Below, in pieces: positions 26,873 to 35,922 of a stretch of 64,000 nucleotides of DNA. The stretch lies in assembly GCA_963731125.1 (NCBI GenBank), contig CAVSVP010000009.1:186001-250000 (forward strand), in the 5' to 3' direction. Positions within the stretch are counted from its first letter, which is position 1. Every line of letters starts with the position of its first letter. A program made the position numbers and the translations under genes. The stretch comes from CAVSVP01 sp963731125. GTDB lineage: Bacteria; Pseudomonadota; Gammaproteobacteria; Competibacterales; Competibacteraceae. Under the pieces are notes generated by a model that was given only the letters and a program-made list of their open reading frames with translations, did not search any database and was not told the DNA's origin.

Positions 26873-26873
26873 C

Positions 26874-27659
26874 TCAACTCCCACCAAACAATAATGCCGT
26901 AAGCACAAAATCCAGACCAAGCACCGCTAAAGAGGTATTGACAACGGTACGGGTTGTAGCACGCCCAATACCCTCTGCAGTCGGATCAGTGTCATACCCT
27001 TCGAACACAGCGATCCAATTAGCGACCAGACTGAAAACCACGCTTTTAATGACAACACCGTTTATCACGTCTTCGTAAAAGTCCACTTTAGACTGCATCT
27101 GAGACCAATAAGCTCCACCATCCACTCCCAATTGTTCAACTGCCACCAAATATCCACCTAGAATACCGATGGCAGTAAAGATTAACGCCAGCAACGGCAA
27201 AGCGAAAAAACCGGCTAGAAAGCGTGGTGCTAGTACTCGCTTGAACGGATCTACCGCCATCATTTGCATACTGGCAAGTTGTTCCGTTGCCTTCATTAAG
27301 CCAATCTCGGCGGTCAGCGCCGAACCGGCTCGACCGGCATAGAGTAAGGCTGATATCACTGGTCCCAGTTCACGCAATAAGGATAGCGCCACCAGCGTCC
27401 CAAGCGACGCCTCAGCACCAAAGCCCACTAGATTGTTATAACCCTGGAGACTGAGCACCATACCAACGAATAACCCCGAAACCAAAATAATAGGCAGGGA
27501 ACGAACACCGACTGAATGCATTTGTGGTATGAGCAATCCGGGTCGGGTAAACAAAAACGACAGCGCCCTCAGCAAACTCAAAAAAAATAAGTTGCCACGG
27601 CCAAGGCGCATAAAGGTCGCTAACGTATAGCGCCCGAGTCCCTGTATCCAAGTGATCAT
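26874..27659 (-). CDS. mlaE: Mla ABC transporter permease MlaE
   Basis: Permease of the MlaFEDB complex, 261 residues, five or six membrane segments. Family signatures are SLPIILVSGLFVGMVLSLQG, LGTLVALSLLRELGPVISAL, EIGLMKATEQLASMQMM and VFSLVANWIAVFEGYDT. It overlaps mlaF by 4 bp. Confidence 0.94.
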   Translation of the reverse strand: MITWIQGLGRYTLATFMRLGRGNLFFLSLLRALSFLFTRPGLLIPQMHSVGVRSLPIILVSGLFVGMVLSLQGYNNLVGFGAEASLGTLVALSLLRELGPVISALLYAGRAGSALTAEIGLMKATEQLASMQMMAVDPFKRVLAPRFLAGFFALPLLALIFTAIGILGGYLVAVEQLGVDGGAYWSQMQSKVDFYEDVINGVVIKSVVFSLVANWIAVFEGYDTDPTAEGIGRATTRTVVNTSLAVLGLDFVLTALLFGGS

Positions 27660-28492
27660 AACTCCAGCTCCGCCAGCAAATCCGTGGCATAATCAGGAGC
27701 CGGATAATGAAAGGGCACCGGACCGTCCGGTAGAGCGTGCACAAATTGTTCTACCCAAGGCGAAGGCGAGCGGCTTAATTCTTGCGGTGTGCCATGCCCT
27801 ACTATTTCGCCGTCAGATATCAGATAAATATAATCGGCTATTGTCGCTGTCTCTTTAATATCATGGGACACAATAATGCTTGTGAGACCCAAGGCATCGT
27901 TGAGGATACGAATGAGTTTGACTAGCACTCCCATGGAAATGGGATCTTGCCCGGCAAAGGGTTCATCGTACATAATCATCATAGGATCCAAGGCAATGGC
28001 GCGCGCTAAGGCTACCCGTCGCGCCATACCTCCGGACAACGCACTCGGCATTAGGTTTCTAGCGCCGCGCAATCCCACTGATTCCAGTTTCATTAGCACC
28101 AGCGTATAAATCATGCTCTCTGGCAGTTCCGTGTGTTCACGCAAGGGAAAAGCCACGTTTTCAAACACGTTGAGATCAGTAAATAGGGCGCCGCTCTGAA
28201 ATAACATTCCCATTCGTTTGCGTACCCGGTACAAGCCCTGGAGACTCAAGTCATGAATATGCTCTCCGTCAAATTCAACATAGCCGGCATGAGGGTAAAG
28301 TTGACCGCCGATAAGATGTAACAAGGTGGTCTTGCCAGTGCCGCTAGGCCCCATGATGGCCGTAATTTTGCCACGGGGAACATCCACATCAATCCCATTG
28401 AAGATAAGGCGCTTCTCCCAGGAAAAATGCAGACCACGCACAGTGACCAGTACATCCTCAGGCGGAAATGGACTAGTTTTTTGCATTTTCAT
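27656..28492 (-). CDS. mlaF: Mla ABC transporter ATPase MlaF
   Basis: ATPase driving inner-membrane phospholipid transport. 278 residues. Walker A GPSGTGKTTLLHL, signature ALSGGMARRVALARA, Walker B MIMYDEPFAGQDP and H-loop IIVSHDIKE. First gene of mlaFEDCB-ibaG-murA. The C-terminal tail after residue 240 is longer than minimal ATPases, as in E. coli MlaF, where it contacts a neighbouring subunit. Confidence 0.95.
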   Translation of the reverse strand: MKMQKTSPFPPEDVLVTVRGLHFSWEKRLIFNGIDVDVPRGKITAIMGPSGTGKTTLLHLIGGQLYPHAGYVEFDGEHIHDLSLQGLYRVRKRMGMLFQSGALFTDLNVFENVAFPLREHTELPESMIYTLVLMKLESVGLRGARNLMPSALSGGMARRVALARAIALDPMMIMYDEPFAGQDPISMGVLVKLIRILNDALGLTSIIVSHDIKETATIADYIYLISDGEIVGHGTPQELSRSPSPWVEQFVHALPDGPVPFHYPAPDYATDLLAELEL

Positions 28493-28913
28493 TTTCTTTA
28501 ATTGTTACCGCCAAGCATTGACTCAATTGATTTTGTGACAAAATGACCCCCTATGACAAAACCGCTTTAGTTTTATTGCAAGCATATCGAGAGTCAAATC
28601 AATCCCGCACCCAGTATTTATGTAAACTGTCTATATAAGCTGCTGGTTTTACTGTCGTTTACTAAGAAGCTACTAATACCAATTTGCATTTAATCCCTTC
28701 GTTTCTTGAACCAACCGAAGTGCGCAACAATCCGTAGGGTCGCAGGGAATTGTTTGCGAATTGGTATAAGACAGACTCAGGCCGTAAGCCTAACACTCCA
28801 ACGAACATCGAAAACTAACCCATTGATTAAATTAAATTAGAGTTATGCATTTCAGCAGTTTTTCCCAACTTATTGAAACTTAGAGTTTTTGTCCAGTAAT
28901 GTTCGTTGTCGTG
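28493..28913. other. Intergenic region between mlaF and comM
   Basis: 421 bp without a recognisable gene. It must hold the mla promoter on its left side. The middle is occupied by the inverted-repeat element at 28677-28766. No tRNA-like fold or long frame is seen; reading from the ATG at 28553 stops within a few codons. The genes yrbG/kdsD that precede mlaF in E. coli are absent. Confidence 0.5.
28677..28766. repeat. Short palindromic element with TACCAATT ends
   Basis: The 90-bp segment starts TACCAATTTGCATTTAATCC and ends with a similar sequence in inverse orientation (reverse complement TACCAATTCGCAAACAATTCC). The inverted ends are imperfect but extend over about 25 bp. A small CTTCG/CGAAG stem lies inside. 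No coding potential. It resembles a MITE or REP-like intergenic palindrome; only one copy is seen here. Confidence 0.5.
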
Positions 28914-30422
28914 CTAACGGTTTAAGTTTCGATCGAGCGCGCGATAACTGATGGCTTCCGTCAAATGCCTCGTCTGGATATCTGTGCTCCCTGCCAAATC
29001 AGCAACGGTACGCGCCACCTTCAAAATGCGATGATAGGCTCGCGGGGACAATCCCAAACGCGCTAGCGCTTTTTCTAATAACTGATAATCTGCATCGCAC
29101 AACCCACAATAACTCTCAATGTCACGCGCCGTCATAGCGGCGTTGGGCTTGCCAGCGCGTTTGATCTGGCGTTCCCTTGCCCGTTCGACGCGCACACGTA
29201 CCCTAAAACTCGCCTCCTCTTCAGTCCCACTGCGCAATAATTCATAAGCCAGGCGCGGAACCTCGATATGCAAATCAATACGATCCAACAATGGACCCGA
29301 AACACGGGCCCGGTATCGACGCACTTGTTCTGGCGCGCAGTGACAGGGACGCTCGGCGTCCCCCAAAAAACCGCAGGGACAGGGATTCATCGCCGCTACC
29401 AACTGAAAGCGAGCTGGAAACTCGGCTTGGCGGGCAGCTCGGGAGATAGTAATACAACCTGACTCCAAAGGCTCTCGCAGAACCTCCAGTACCCGTCGAT
29501 CAAATTCGGGTAATTCGTCCAAAAACAATACGCCATTGTGAGCTAAAGAAATTTCTCCAGGTCGCGGTTGGCTACCACCACCGACTAAGGCGACTCCAGA
29601 AGCCGTGTGGTGAGGCGCCCGAAAGGGTCTTACGCCCCACTGGGATAGGTCGATTCCCTGGTTGCTGACTGAAGCAATAGCTGCTGTCTCAATCGCTTCT
29701 TGTTCCTGCATAGCAGGGAGAATACTTGGCAAGCGGCTTGCTAGCATAGTTTTACCCGTTCCCGGCGGACCAATAAAAAGGATGTTGTGACCGCCAGAGG
29801 CGGCGATTTCCAAAGCACGTTTGGCGTAGGGCTGGCCACGTACCTCACACAAATCCCGTTCTATGATTTTTTGCCGGCGGCTCTGATTGCAGATATGCTG
29901 CGGAAGAATAGTATCCTTCTTCAACTGCGCGCAAACCGATAATAAATGGGCGACGGCAAACACTGGCAGGTTGCTTATTAGGGTAGCTTCGTCGGCATTC
30001 TGTTGGGGAACCAATAAGGCCCGCTGTGCATCACGGCAGGCTAAAGCAGCGGGTAAAATACCCCGCACTCCGCGCAGTTCCCCTCCTAGGGCCAACTCAC
30101 CTAGAAACTCATAACATGCCAGGCTTTCCACAGATAGTTGACCGGAGGCAGCGAGTACCCCTAGCGCAATTGGCAAATCGAAACGTCCGCCTTCTTTGGG
30201 CAAGTCAGCGGGAGCCAAATTAATAGTGATGCGCCGAGTTGGAAACTCAAAATGACTATTAAGAATTGCGCCGCGCACCCTATCCTTGCTTTCTTTCACC
30301 GCTGCCTCTGGTAAACCGACGATGGACAAACTCGGTAGACCGTTAGACAGATGCACTTCGACACTGACCAGAGGCGCATGAATACCTACTTGAGCCCGAC
30401 TATAGACAATTGCCAGAGACAT
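28914..30422 (-). CDS. comM: ComM/YifB family AAA+ ATPase (Mg-chelatase-like)
   Basis: 502 residues. N-terminal Lon-protease-like domain (SLSIVGLPEAAVKESKDRVR), Walker A IGPPGTGKTMLASRLPSILP, Walker B VLFLDELPEFDRRVLEVLRE, and a zinc-binding Cys cluster NPCPCGFLGDAERPCHCAP. ComM is a hexameric branch-migration helicase that helps integrate DNA during natural transformation in Vibrio. Full length, so likely functional. Divergent genes are absent; ubiK follows on the same strand upstream. Confidence 0.93.
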   Translation of the reverse strand: MSLAIVYSRAQVGIHAPLVSVEVHLSNGLPSLSIVGLPEAAVKESKDRVRGAILNSHFEFPTRRITINLAPADLPKEGGRFDLPIALGVLAASGQLSVESLACYEFLGELALGGELRGVRGILPAALACRDAQRALLVPQQNADEATLISNLPVFAVAHLLSVCAQLKKDTILPQHICNQSRRQKIIERDLCEVRGQPYAKRALEIAASGGHNILFIGPPGTGKTMLASRLPSILPAMQEQEAIETAAIASVSNQGIDLSQWGVRPFRAPHHTASGVALVGGGSQPRPGEISLAHNGVLFLDELPEFDRRVLEVLREPLESGCITISRAARQAEFPARFQLVAAMNPCPCGFLGDAERPCHCAPEQVRRYRARVSGPLLDRIDLHIEVPRLAYELLRSGTEEEASFRVRVRVERARERQIKRAGKPNAAMTARDIESYCGLCDADYQLLEKALARLGLSPRAYHRILKVARTVADLAGSTDIQTRHLTEAISYRALDRNLNR

Positions 30423-30670
30423 AGCTTCCTTGTTGAGTGAATAGCGACAAATTGAAAAATTAAAGAAACAGGGTTTACCTAGAGAACAGACCAGGCAAGC
30501 CCTGAAGAATAGTATGGCAGTACTGAGGCAGTGGTAAAATTCACCTCACCGCTGTGCTCTGAGTTGGTGCACCGCCATCCGATGGTCATGATTCATCCTT
30601 TGTATTTCCACGAAAAAACATTTTGCTGCAAGCAATTAGCGATGCGCTCTTAAATCATCCCTGCCTCTCC

Positions 30671-30958
30671 TTATTCTTTAGGCTTTCTCGCTATTGCAGT
30701 TTTCTTTTGGGAAACCAATACCTTGGCTTCCAACTCAGCGACTTGCTTTTCCAACGCCTCAAGTTTAGCTCGAGTACGGGCCAACACACTTTGTTGCACG
30801 TCAAATTCCTCACGGGTCACTAAATCCAGCTTCGCAAAGGCAGCTTGTAAGATAGCATGAAAGTTTTTCTCCAAATCAGCCTGCATTTGTCGAAAACCAG
30901 CCGGTATCGTTTCTGCAAAACGTTTTGATAAATCGTCAAGAATTTTCGGATCAATCAT
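30671..30958 (-). CDS. ubiK: Ubiquinone biosynthesis accessory factor UbiK
   Basis: 95 residues from ATG 30958 (MIDPKILDDLSKRFAETIP). N-terminal amphipathic helix that binds membranes and a coiled-coil C-terminus (LARTRAKLEALEKQVAELEAK) that trimerises. YqiC/UbiK assists the soluble Ubi complex in aerobic ubiquinone synthesis. The C-terminal lysine-rich tail is normal for the family. The 248-bp spacer to comM shows nothing recognisable. Confidence 0.88.
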   Translation of the reverse strand: MIDPKILDDLSKRFAETIPAGFRQMQADLEKNFHAILQAAFAKLDLVTREEFDVQQSVLARTRAKLEALEKQVAELEAKVLVSQKKTAIARKPKE

Positions 30959-31043
30959 CACTGACTCCAGTTCAAGGAATTGTCATTAGTAACTTTAGCG
31001 AGGTTTTTTGCTTCAAGTTTTTGCCTCGAGCGCATGAAGTGAA

Positions 31044-31077
31044 TGCACAAAAAACGTGCATGCCGCTTTTTGGTGCA
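31044..31077 (+). promoter_or_regulatory. Two adjacent NtrC-type enhancer sites
   Basis: Two 17-bp dyads lie end to end. Site 1 (31044-31060) is TGCACA-N5-CGTGCA, with both TGCAC/GTGCA arms intact. Site 2 (31061-31077) is TGCCGC-N5-GGTGCA, with a perfect right arm. The NtrC consensus is TGCACC-N5-GGTGCA. They are about 80-110 bp upstream of the sigma-54 boxes, the usual distance for an NtrC enhancer. Confidence 0.7.
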
Positions 31078-31153
31078 CGCCGGTGAATAGGCTGTAAGCT
31101 GTTCGTGCCATATAATCTTACTTAATTCACTGTTTTAAATAATCTAATTAGTA

Positions 31154-31170
31154 TGGCACAACATGTGCTT
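31154..31170 (+). promoter_or_regulatory. Sigma-54 promoter of glnK-amt
   Basis: TGGCAC-N5-GTGCTT places GG (31155-31156) and GC (31167-31168) at the exact -24/-12 spacing. The -24 element is perfect and the -12 has GTGC for TTGC. Transcription would start near 31180, leaving a leader of about 130 nt before glnK. With the NtrC sites upstream this indicates induction under nitrogen limitation. Confidence 0.75.
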
Positions 31171-31309
31171 AACTTCTTTTCTGACTAGTACGCATTTGCA
31201 GCTCCACTCCAGAGACTGGGTGTAAAAATTTGCCTCTGTGAAAAAAGCAAGATTTATCCAATTTCTTCGGGTGATGAAACGTCCCAAAAAAATTTGGAGA
31301 AAATAAACT

Positions 31310-31648
31310 ATGAAAATGATCACCGCGATCATAAAACCATTTAAGCTCGATGATGTCAGGGAAGCACTTTCCGAAATTGGTGTCCAGGGTATCACAGTTA
31401 CTGAAGTCAAGGGATTTGGTCGGCAGAAAGGTCACACCGAGTTGTATAGGGGTGCTGAGTACGTCGTGGATTTTCTGCCCAAAGTTAAGATCGAGGTGGG
31501 GGTAAACGACGACTTAGCGGACCAAGTCATCGAAATTATTTCTCGTGCTGCCAACACCGGCAAGATCGGTGACGGGAAAATCTTCGTGTTTAATCTAGAA
31601 CAGGCCGTCCGGATTCGCACTAGCGAAGCCGGTTCTGAAGCCCTGTAA
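31310..31648 (+). CDS. glnK: Nitrogen regulatory P-II protein (copy 1)
   Basis: 112 residues, the standard P-II length. It binds ATP/ADP and 2-oxoglutarate, and in the GlnK role blocks the ammonium channel. The T-loop reads GRQKGHTELYRGAEYVVDF with the uridylylation tyrosine (Tyr-51). The B-loop is TGKIGDGKIFV. It sits 35 bp before amt copy 1, hence named GlnK, though GlnB and GlnK cannot be told apart from sequence alone. Confidence 0.93.
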   Translation: MKMITAIIKPFKLDDVREALSEIGVQGITVTEVKGFGRQKGHTELYRGAEYVVDFLPKVKIEVGVNDDLADQVIEIISRAANTGKIGDGKIFVFNLEQAVRIRTSEAGSEAL

Positions 31649-31683
31649 ACGAAAAAGAAACATTACGTAGAAGAGGTGTTAAT

Positions 31684-32946
31684 GTGGAAGCAACAGTAAC
31701 AGAACTTAGATACGCGCTCGATACCTTCTATCTTCTGATATCTGGTGCACTCGTCATGTGGATGGCAGCCGGATTCGCCATGCTTGAAGCAGGTCTGGTG
31801 CGAGCCAAGAACACAACCGAAATTTTAACCAAGAACATCGCGCTGTACGCCATTGCCTGTGTGATGTACTTGCTGGTGGGCTATAAAATTATGTATCCCG
31901 GACAGGGAATAACCGATTGGTGGCCAGGTATTGGTTTTCTGATTAGCGAAGGTAACACTTTGGAAGCGCTTTTGGCGGGTGGTGATGATGCACCCACCTA
32001 CTCCGGCATGGCGGACTTTTTTTTCCAAGTCGTCTTCGTTGCCACCGCCATGTCTATCATTTCAGGTGCCGTAGCCGAGCGCATGAAACTATGGGCTTTT
32101 CTGTTTTTTGCAGTGGTCATGACGGGTTTTATCTATCCCATACAGGGCTACTGGAAGTGGGGCGGCGGCTTTCTAGATCAATTGGGGTTCCTTGATTTTG
32201 CAGGTTCCGGCGTGGTGCATCTATGCGGAGCCACTGCCGCTTTAGCTGGCGTCCTCTTGCTTGGCGCACGGAAGGGTAAATACGGACCGAATGGCCAGAT
32301 TAATCCTATACCTGGCGCCAATTTACCTCTGGCGACCCTGGGGACATTTATCCTCTGGTTGGGCTGGTTCGGATTTAATGGTGGTTCTGAGTTAAGAATC
32401 TCCGATTTCGCTGAAGCTAATGCGGTAGCTCAAGTGTTTGTGAATACTAATATGGCGGCCGCTGGCGGTGTTGTTGCTGCCTTGATTACCGCTCGTTTGT
32501 TGTTCGGTAAAGGCGATCTCACTATGGCATTGAACGGTGCTTTGGCTGGTCTGGTGGCCATTACCGCTGAGCCTTTAACGCCCAGCGCTGGCTTAGCGAC
32601 TCTCATTGGTATCATCGGCGGCGTATTAGTGGTGTTTTCCATTGTGGCTCTGGATAAAGTAAAAATCGACGACCCGGTCGGTGCCATTTCTGTACATGGC
32701 GTCGTGGGTATTTGGGGTTTGTTGGCAGTGCCTCTTTCCAACCCCGATGCGACTTTTGGTAAGCAGTTGATTGGCCTAGGGACCATCTTTGCCTTTGTAT
32801 TTATTAGCAGCCTGATCGTGTGGTTTGTCCTGAAAATGATTATGGGCATCCGCGTGAGTGAAGAAGAGGAGTATGAAGGCGTTGACTTGGGTGAGTGCGG
32901 CATGGAAGCTTATCCTGAATTTATGCCGGGTGGCAGTAAGGCTTAA
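31684..32946 (+). CDS. amt: Ammonium transporter (copy 1)
   Basis: Amt/MEP/Rh channel, 420 residues from a GTG start preceded by AGAGGTG. About eleven membrane segments. Signatures include MWMAAGFAMLEAGLVRAKN, DFAGSGVVHLCGATAALAG (the first pore histidine), LGWFGFNGGSELRI and SVHGVVGIWGLLAVPLSN (second pore histidine). No cleavable signal peptide is apparent. It is closer to the type found with phototroph and nitrifier-like Amt proteins than to E. coli AmtB (impression, unverified). Confidence 0.93.
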   Translation: MEATVTELRYALDTFYLLISGALVMWMAAGFAMLEAGLVRAKNTTEILTKNIALYAIACVMYLLVGYKIMYPGQGITDWWPGIGFLISEGNTLEALLAGGDDAPTYSGMADFFFQVVFVATAMSIISGAVAERMKLWAFLFFAVVMTGFIYPIQGYWKWGGGFLDQLGFLDFAGSGVVHLCGATAALAGVLLLGARKGKYGPNGQINPIPGANLPLATLGTFILWLGWFGFNGGSELRISDFAEANAVAQVFVNTNMAAAGGVVAALITARLLFGKGDLTMALNGALAGLVAITAEPLTPSAGLATLIGIIGGVLVVFSIVALDKVKIDDPVGAISVHGVVGIWGLLAVPLSNPDATFGKQLIGLGTIFAFVFISSLIVWFVLKMIMGIRVSEEEEYEGVDLGECGMEAYPEFMPGGSKA

Positions 32947-32961
32947 TTTTAGCTCCTAACG

Positions 32962-32991
32962 CAATAGCGGGTGCTCTGACACCCGCTATTG
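32962..32991 (+). terminator. 12-bp perfect stem-loop between the two amt genes
   Basis: CAATAGCGGGTG pairs fully with CACCCGCTATTG across the loop CTCTGA, starting 16 bp after the amt copy 1 stop. The tract that follows (ACTTTCCTCTT) is only moderately T-rich, so it may act as a partial terminator or as an mRNA-stabilising element, separating glnK-amt from amt-glnK. Confidence 0.6.
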
Positions 32992-33102
32992 ACTTTCCTC
33001 TTAGCTCTTCAACACTGCAACTGTGCTATTTAATCCGTTGCCTTCTCTCAAGCAAACCCAACATTCTAAAATTGCCATACCAAGGCGTTGAGGAAAGGAT
33101 CC

Positions 33103-34431
33103 ATGTTGATACCTACAATAATACGTTATATCCCTCTTGCAGCGCTTGCACTGCCCTCCTTGACTTTGGCTCAGGAAGAGATGCCGGCGCTAAATCCTGG
33201 TGATACTGCCTGGATGCTGACCGCCACTGCTCTAGTGTTATTTATGACCATTCCCGGTTTATCGCTGTTTTATGCTGGTATGGTGCGCGCTAAGAACGTA
33301 CTGTCGGTAATGATGCAATGCTTTACCATCACCTCTCTAGTCACCGTCCTATGGACCGTTTATGGCTATAGCCTAGCTTTTGATACCACCGGCATGATAG
33401 AAGAGATAACTAATCTGCATTCCTTTATCGGCGGTTTTGAGAAAGCCTTTCTGAATGGCGTAACCGTGAACAGTCTGGTGGGCGCAATTCCAGAGACAGT
33501 CTTTATGACCTTTCAGATGACTTTCGCCATCATTACTCCGGCTTTGATCGTTGGCGCTTTTGCCGAACGCATGAAATTCTCTGCATTGCTAGTGTTTATG
33601 GCGCTCTGGTTTACCGTCGTTTACATACCTATTGCTCATATGGTGTGGAGCGGGCCAGGTGGGTTTCTGTGGGACCTAGGCGTGCTGGACTTTGCCGGAG
33701 GCACCGTGGTGCACATTAATGCCGGTATTGCCGGTTTGGTAGCTTGTTTAGTCTTAGGCAAGCGAAAAGGCTATCCTAACGTCGCGATGCCACCTCATAA
33801 CTTGAACTATACCTTAATAGGTGCTTCTATACTTTGGGTAGGCTGGTTTGGGTTCAATGCTGGCAGTGCGGTCGCTGCTAACGATACTGCAGGTATGGCG
33901 ATGGCAGTGACGCAAATTGCCACTGCTACCGCAGCTTTGGGCTGGATGTTCTCGGAATGGATGGCTCATGGCAAACCCAGCGCGTTAGGCATCGCCTCCG
34001 GCGCTGTGGCCGGATTGGTTGCCATCACACCCGCTGCCGGCACAGCCGGGCCTTTGGGTGCTTTAATCATAGGTCTAGCAGCAGGAGTCATCTGTTTTCT
34101 GGCTTCTACCAAACTAAAACCGGCACTGGGCTATGATGACTCCTTAGACGTCTTTGGCGTACATGCAGTGGGAGGTATTGTCGGTGCTATTTTGACAGGT
34201 GTTTTTGCCGACGCAAGCTTGGGCGGTGCGGGTTTAACCGAGGGGGTCAGTATGGGCGGCCAAGTGTGGATCCAGTTTTTGGGCGCGGTATTTACTGTTT
34301 TATATTCCGGTCTCTTAAGCTTTATTCTCCTTAAATCGGTGGATGTTACCATTGGTTTGCGAGTCAGCGAGGAACAAGAAACCGAAGGTCTGGATATTGC
34401 GCTCCATGATGAGCGGGGTTACAACTTCTAA
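33103..34431 (+). CDS. amtB: Ammonium transporter (copy 2)
   Basis: 442 residues from ATG 33103, placed 4 bp after AGGAAAGG. An apparent signal peptide (IPLAALALPSLTLAQ) precedes the channel, as in AmtB. Pore signatures: TVVHINAGIAGLVACLVLG (His168-type) and DVFGVHAVGGIVGAILTGVF (His318-type), plus FQMTFAIITPALIVGAFAERMKF. It is the more AmtB-like copy and is followed by its own P-II gene after 123 bp. Confidence 0.94.
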   Translation: MLIPTIIRYIPLAALALPSLTLAQEEMPALNPGDTAWMLTATALVLFMTIPGLSLFYAGMVRAKNVLSVMMQCFTITSLVTVLWTVYGYSLAFDTTGMIEEITNLHSFIGGFEKAFLNGVTVNSLVGAIPETVFMTFQMTFAIITPALIVGAFAERMKFSALLVFMALWFTVVYIPIAHMVWSGPGGFLWDLGVLDFAGGTVVHINAGIAGLVACLVLGKRKGYPNVAMPPHNLNYTLIGASILWVGWFGFNAGSAVAANDTAGMAMAVTQIATATAALGWMFSEWMAHGKPSALGIASGAVAGLVAITPAAGTAGPLGALIIGLAAGVICFLASTKLKPALGYDDSLDVFGVHAVGGIVGAILTGVFADASLGGAGLTEGVSMGGQVWIQFLGAVFTVLYSGLLSFILLKSVDVTIGLRVSEEQETEGLDIALHDERGYNF

Positions 34432-34554
34432 TATAAAGATAAAATACTGAAATACCGTCTGACCAGAAAAGGACAGCTATGGCTTAGGCGGTTTTCAGCT
34501 ATAGTTAAACCCTGCCTCTACGTATTTACGAATACTAAAGCTGAGAGGATTATT

Positions 34555-34893
34555 ATGAAGCTTATCACTGCCATTATTAAACCGTTTAAACTGGACGATG
34601 TTCGGGAAGCCCTTTCTGGGATTGGGATTCAGGGCATTACGGTTACCGAAGTCAAGGGTTTTGGACGTCAGAAAGGTCATACTGAACTGTACAGAGGCGC
34701 TGAATACGTAGTGGACTTCCTGCCCAAGGTCAAACTCGAAATTGGTGTGGATAATGCCATCGTGGATAAGGTCATTGAAGTCATTTGCAACGCCGCCAAC
34801 ACGGGAAAAATTGGAGACGGCAAAATCTTTATCTACGATTTAGAACAAGCCGTGCGGATCCGTACCGGGGAAACTGATGTGGATGCTCTATAA
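34555..34893 (+). CDS. glnK: Nitrogen regulatory P-II protein (copy 2)
   Basis: 112 residues, strongly similar to copy 1 (identical T-loop GRQKGHTELYRGAEYVVDF). It differs mostly in the segment after residue 60 (LEIGVDNAIVDKVIEVICN) and at the C-terminus (TGETDVDAL). The ribosome-binding site AGAGGA is 7 bp before ATG. The 123-bp spacer from amtB shows no clear sigma-54 site, so it may be co-transcribed with amtB or have another promoter. Confidence 0.93.
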   Translation: MKLITAIIKPFKLDDVREALSGIGIQGITVTEVKGFGRQKGHTELYRGAEYVVDFLPKVKLEIGVDNAIVDKVIEVICNAANTGKIGDGKIFIYDLEQAVRIRTGETDVDAL

Positions 34894-34994
34894 ACATCCC
34901 AGGCGCAGCCACTGTAAGGGATGGGGATGCTGCCGATAAGAAGCGGCGTCAGTAATACCGGTTGCCGTCAGCTAAAGCGAATATACCTACCGGG

Positions 34995-35879
34995 TTAAAG
35001 TGAACTTGTCAGCGTTTGCCGCACAAACTCCGGCGTTACCAGGGAAGCGCGATGGATATCTACATTGTAATACCTGGTGGCAAAAGGCTTATTACTGGCG
35101 TCCGTTTCACGAAAGCGAACCGGAGAATTAGTTGTGCTGGCCATCGTGGTGGTCCACCAACCCGAGGGATATGCGCACTGAGGGAAGTAAAGACTATTCA
35201 CGTGGAGAAAACCAGCTTCGAACATGGCCCGATGCATAGGTATAAGGATGCTCTCAAGGTGAAACAGAGGAGATTCGCTCTGCTGAACCAGCAAGCCCTG
35301 CTCGCCCAGTGCTCTTCGGCAATCTTGGAAAAAAGATTGGGTAAATAAACCTTGGGCAGGACCTACAGGATCCGTACTATCGACAATAATGATATCATAG
35401 CTACCCTCGGCAGCGTTCTTCACCCAAGCGATTCCATCGGCAAAATGTAGCTCTGCTCGCGGGTCATGGTTCGCCTCACAAAGCTGAGGGAAAAACCTTT
35501 CCGCCGTGCGCGTGACGGCTTCGTCTATGTCTACTTGAATGGCACTCTCAACACCCGGATGTTTCAGCACTTCTCGTAAAGTGCCACAATCTCCGCCGCC
35601 AATAATCAATATCTGTTTGGGGTCAGGATGGGTAAATAACGCGGGATGGACAAGCATTTCATGATATAAGAAATTGTCGCGTTCGGTGAGCATAATACAG
35701 CCATCAATCACCAGCAAATTACCAAAGCCTTCGGTAGCATAGACTTCAATGTGCTGAAATGGGCTTCTTTCGTCATGCAATTTTTGGCTGATTTTCAGAG
35801 AAAAGGCTGAACCTGCCTGGTGTTCGATCTCGGAGAACCAATTTTTATCCAGGGCCACTGGCTGTGCTCCTCTACTCAA
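34995..35879 (-). CDS. speE: Spermidine synthase
   Basis: Aminopropyl transfer from decarboxylated SAM to putrescine. 294 residues. N-terminal domain with HDERSPFQHIEVYATEGFGN, then LIIGGGDCGTLREVLKHP (the family usually has GGDGG; here Cys replaces one Gly), VDIDEAVTRTAERFFP, and IIVDSTDPVGPAQGLF. Divergent from speA, with 43 bp between starts, so polyamine genes share a control region. Confidence 0.94.
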   Translation of the reverse strand: MSRGAQPVALDKNWFSEIEHQAGSAFSLKISQKLHDERSPFQHIEVYATEGFGNLLVIDGCIMLTERDNFLYHEMLVHPALFTHPDPKQILIIGGGDCGTLREVLKHPGVESAIQVDIDEAVTRTAERFFPQLCEANHDPRAELHFADGIAWVKNAAEGSYDIIIVDSTDPVGPAQGLFTQSFFQDCRRALGEQGLLVQQSESPLFHLESILIPMHRAMFEAGFLHVNSLYFPQCAYPSGWWTTTMASTTNSPVRFRETDASNKPFATRYYNVDIHRASLVTPEFVRQTLTSSL

Positions 35880-35922
35880 ACTATCACGTTATTACAGAAT
35901 CATCTTGAGATTTCGAAAAATT

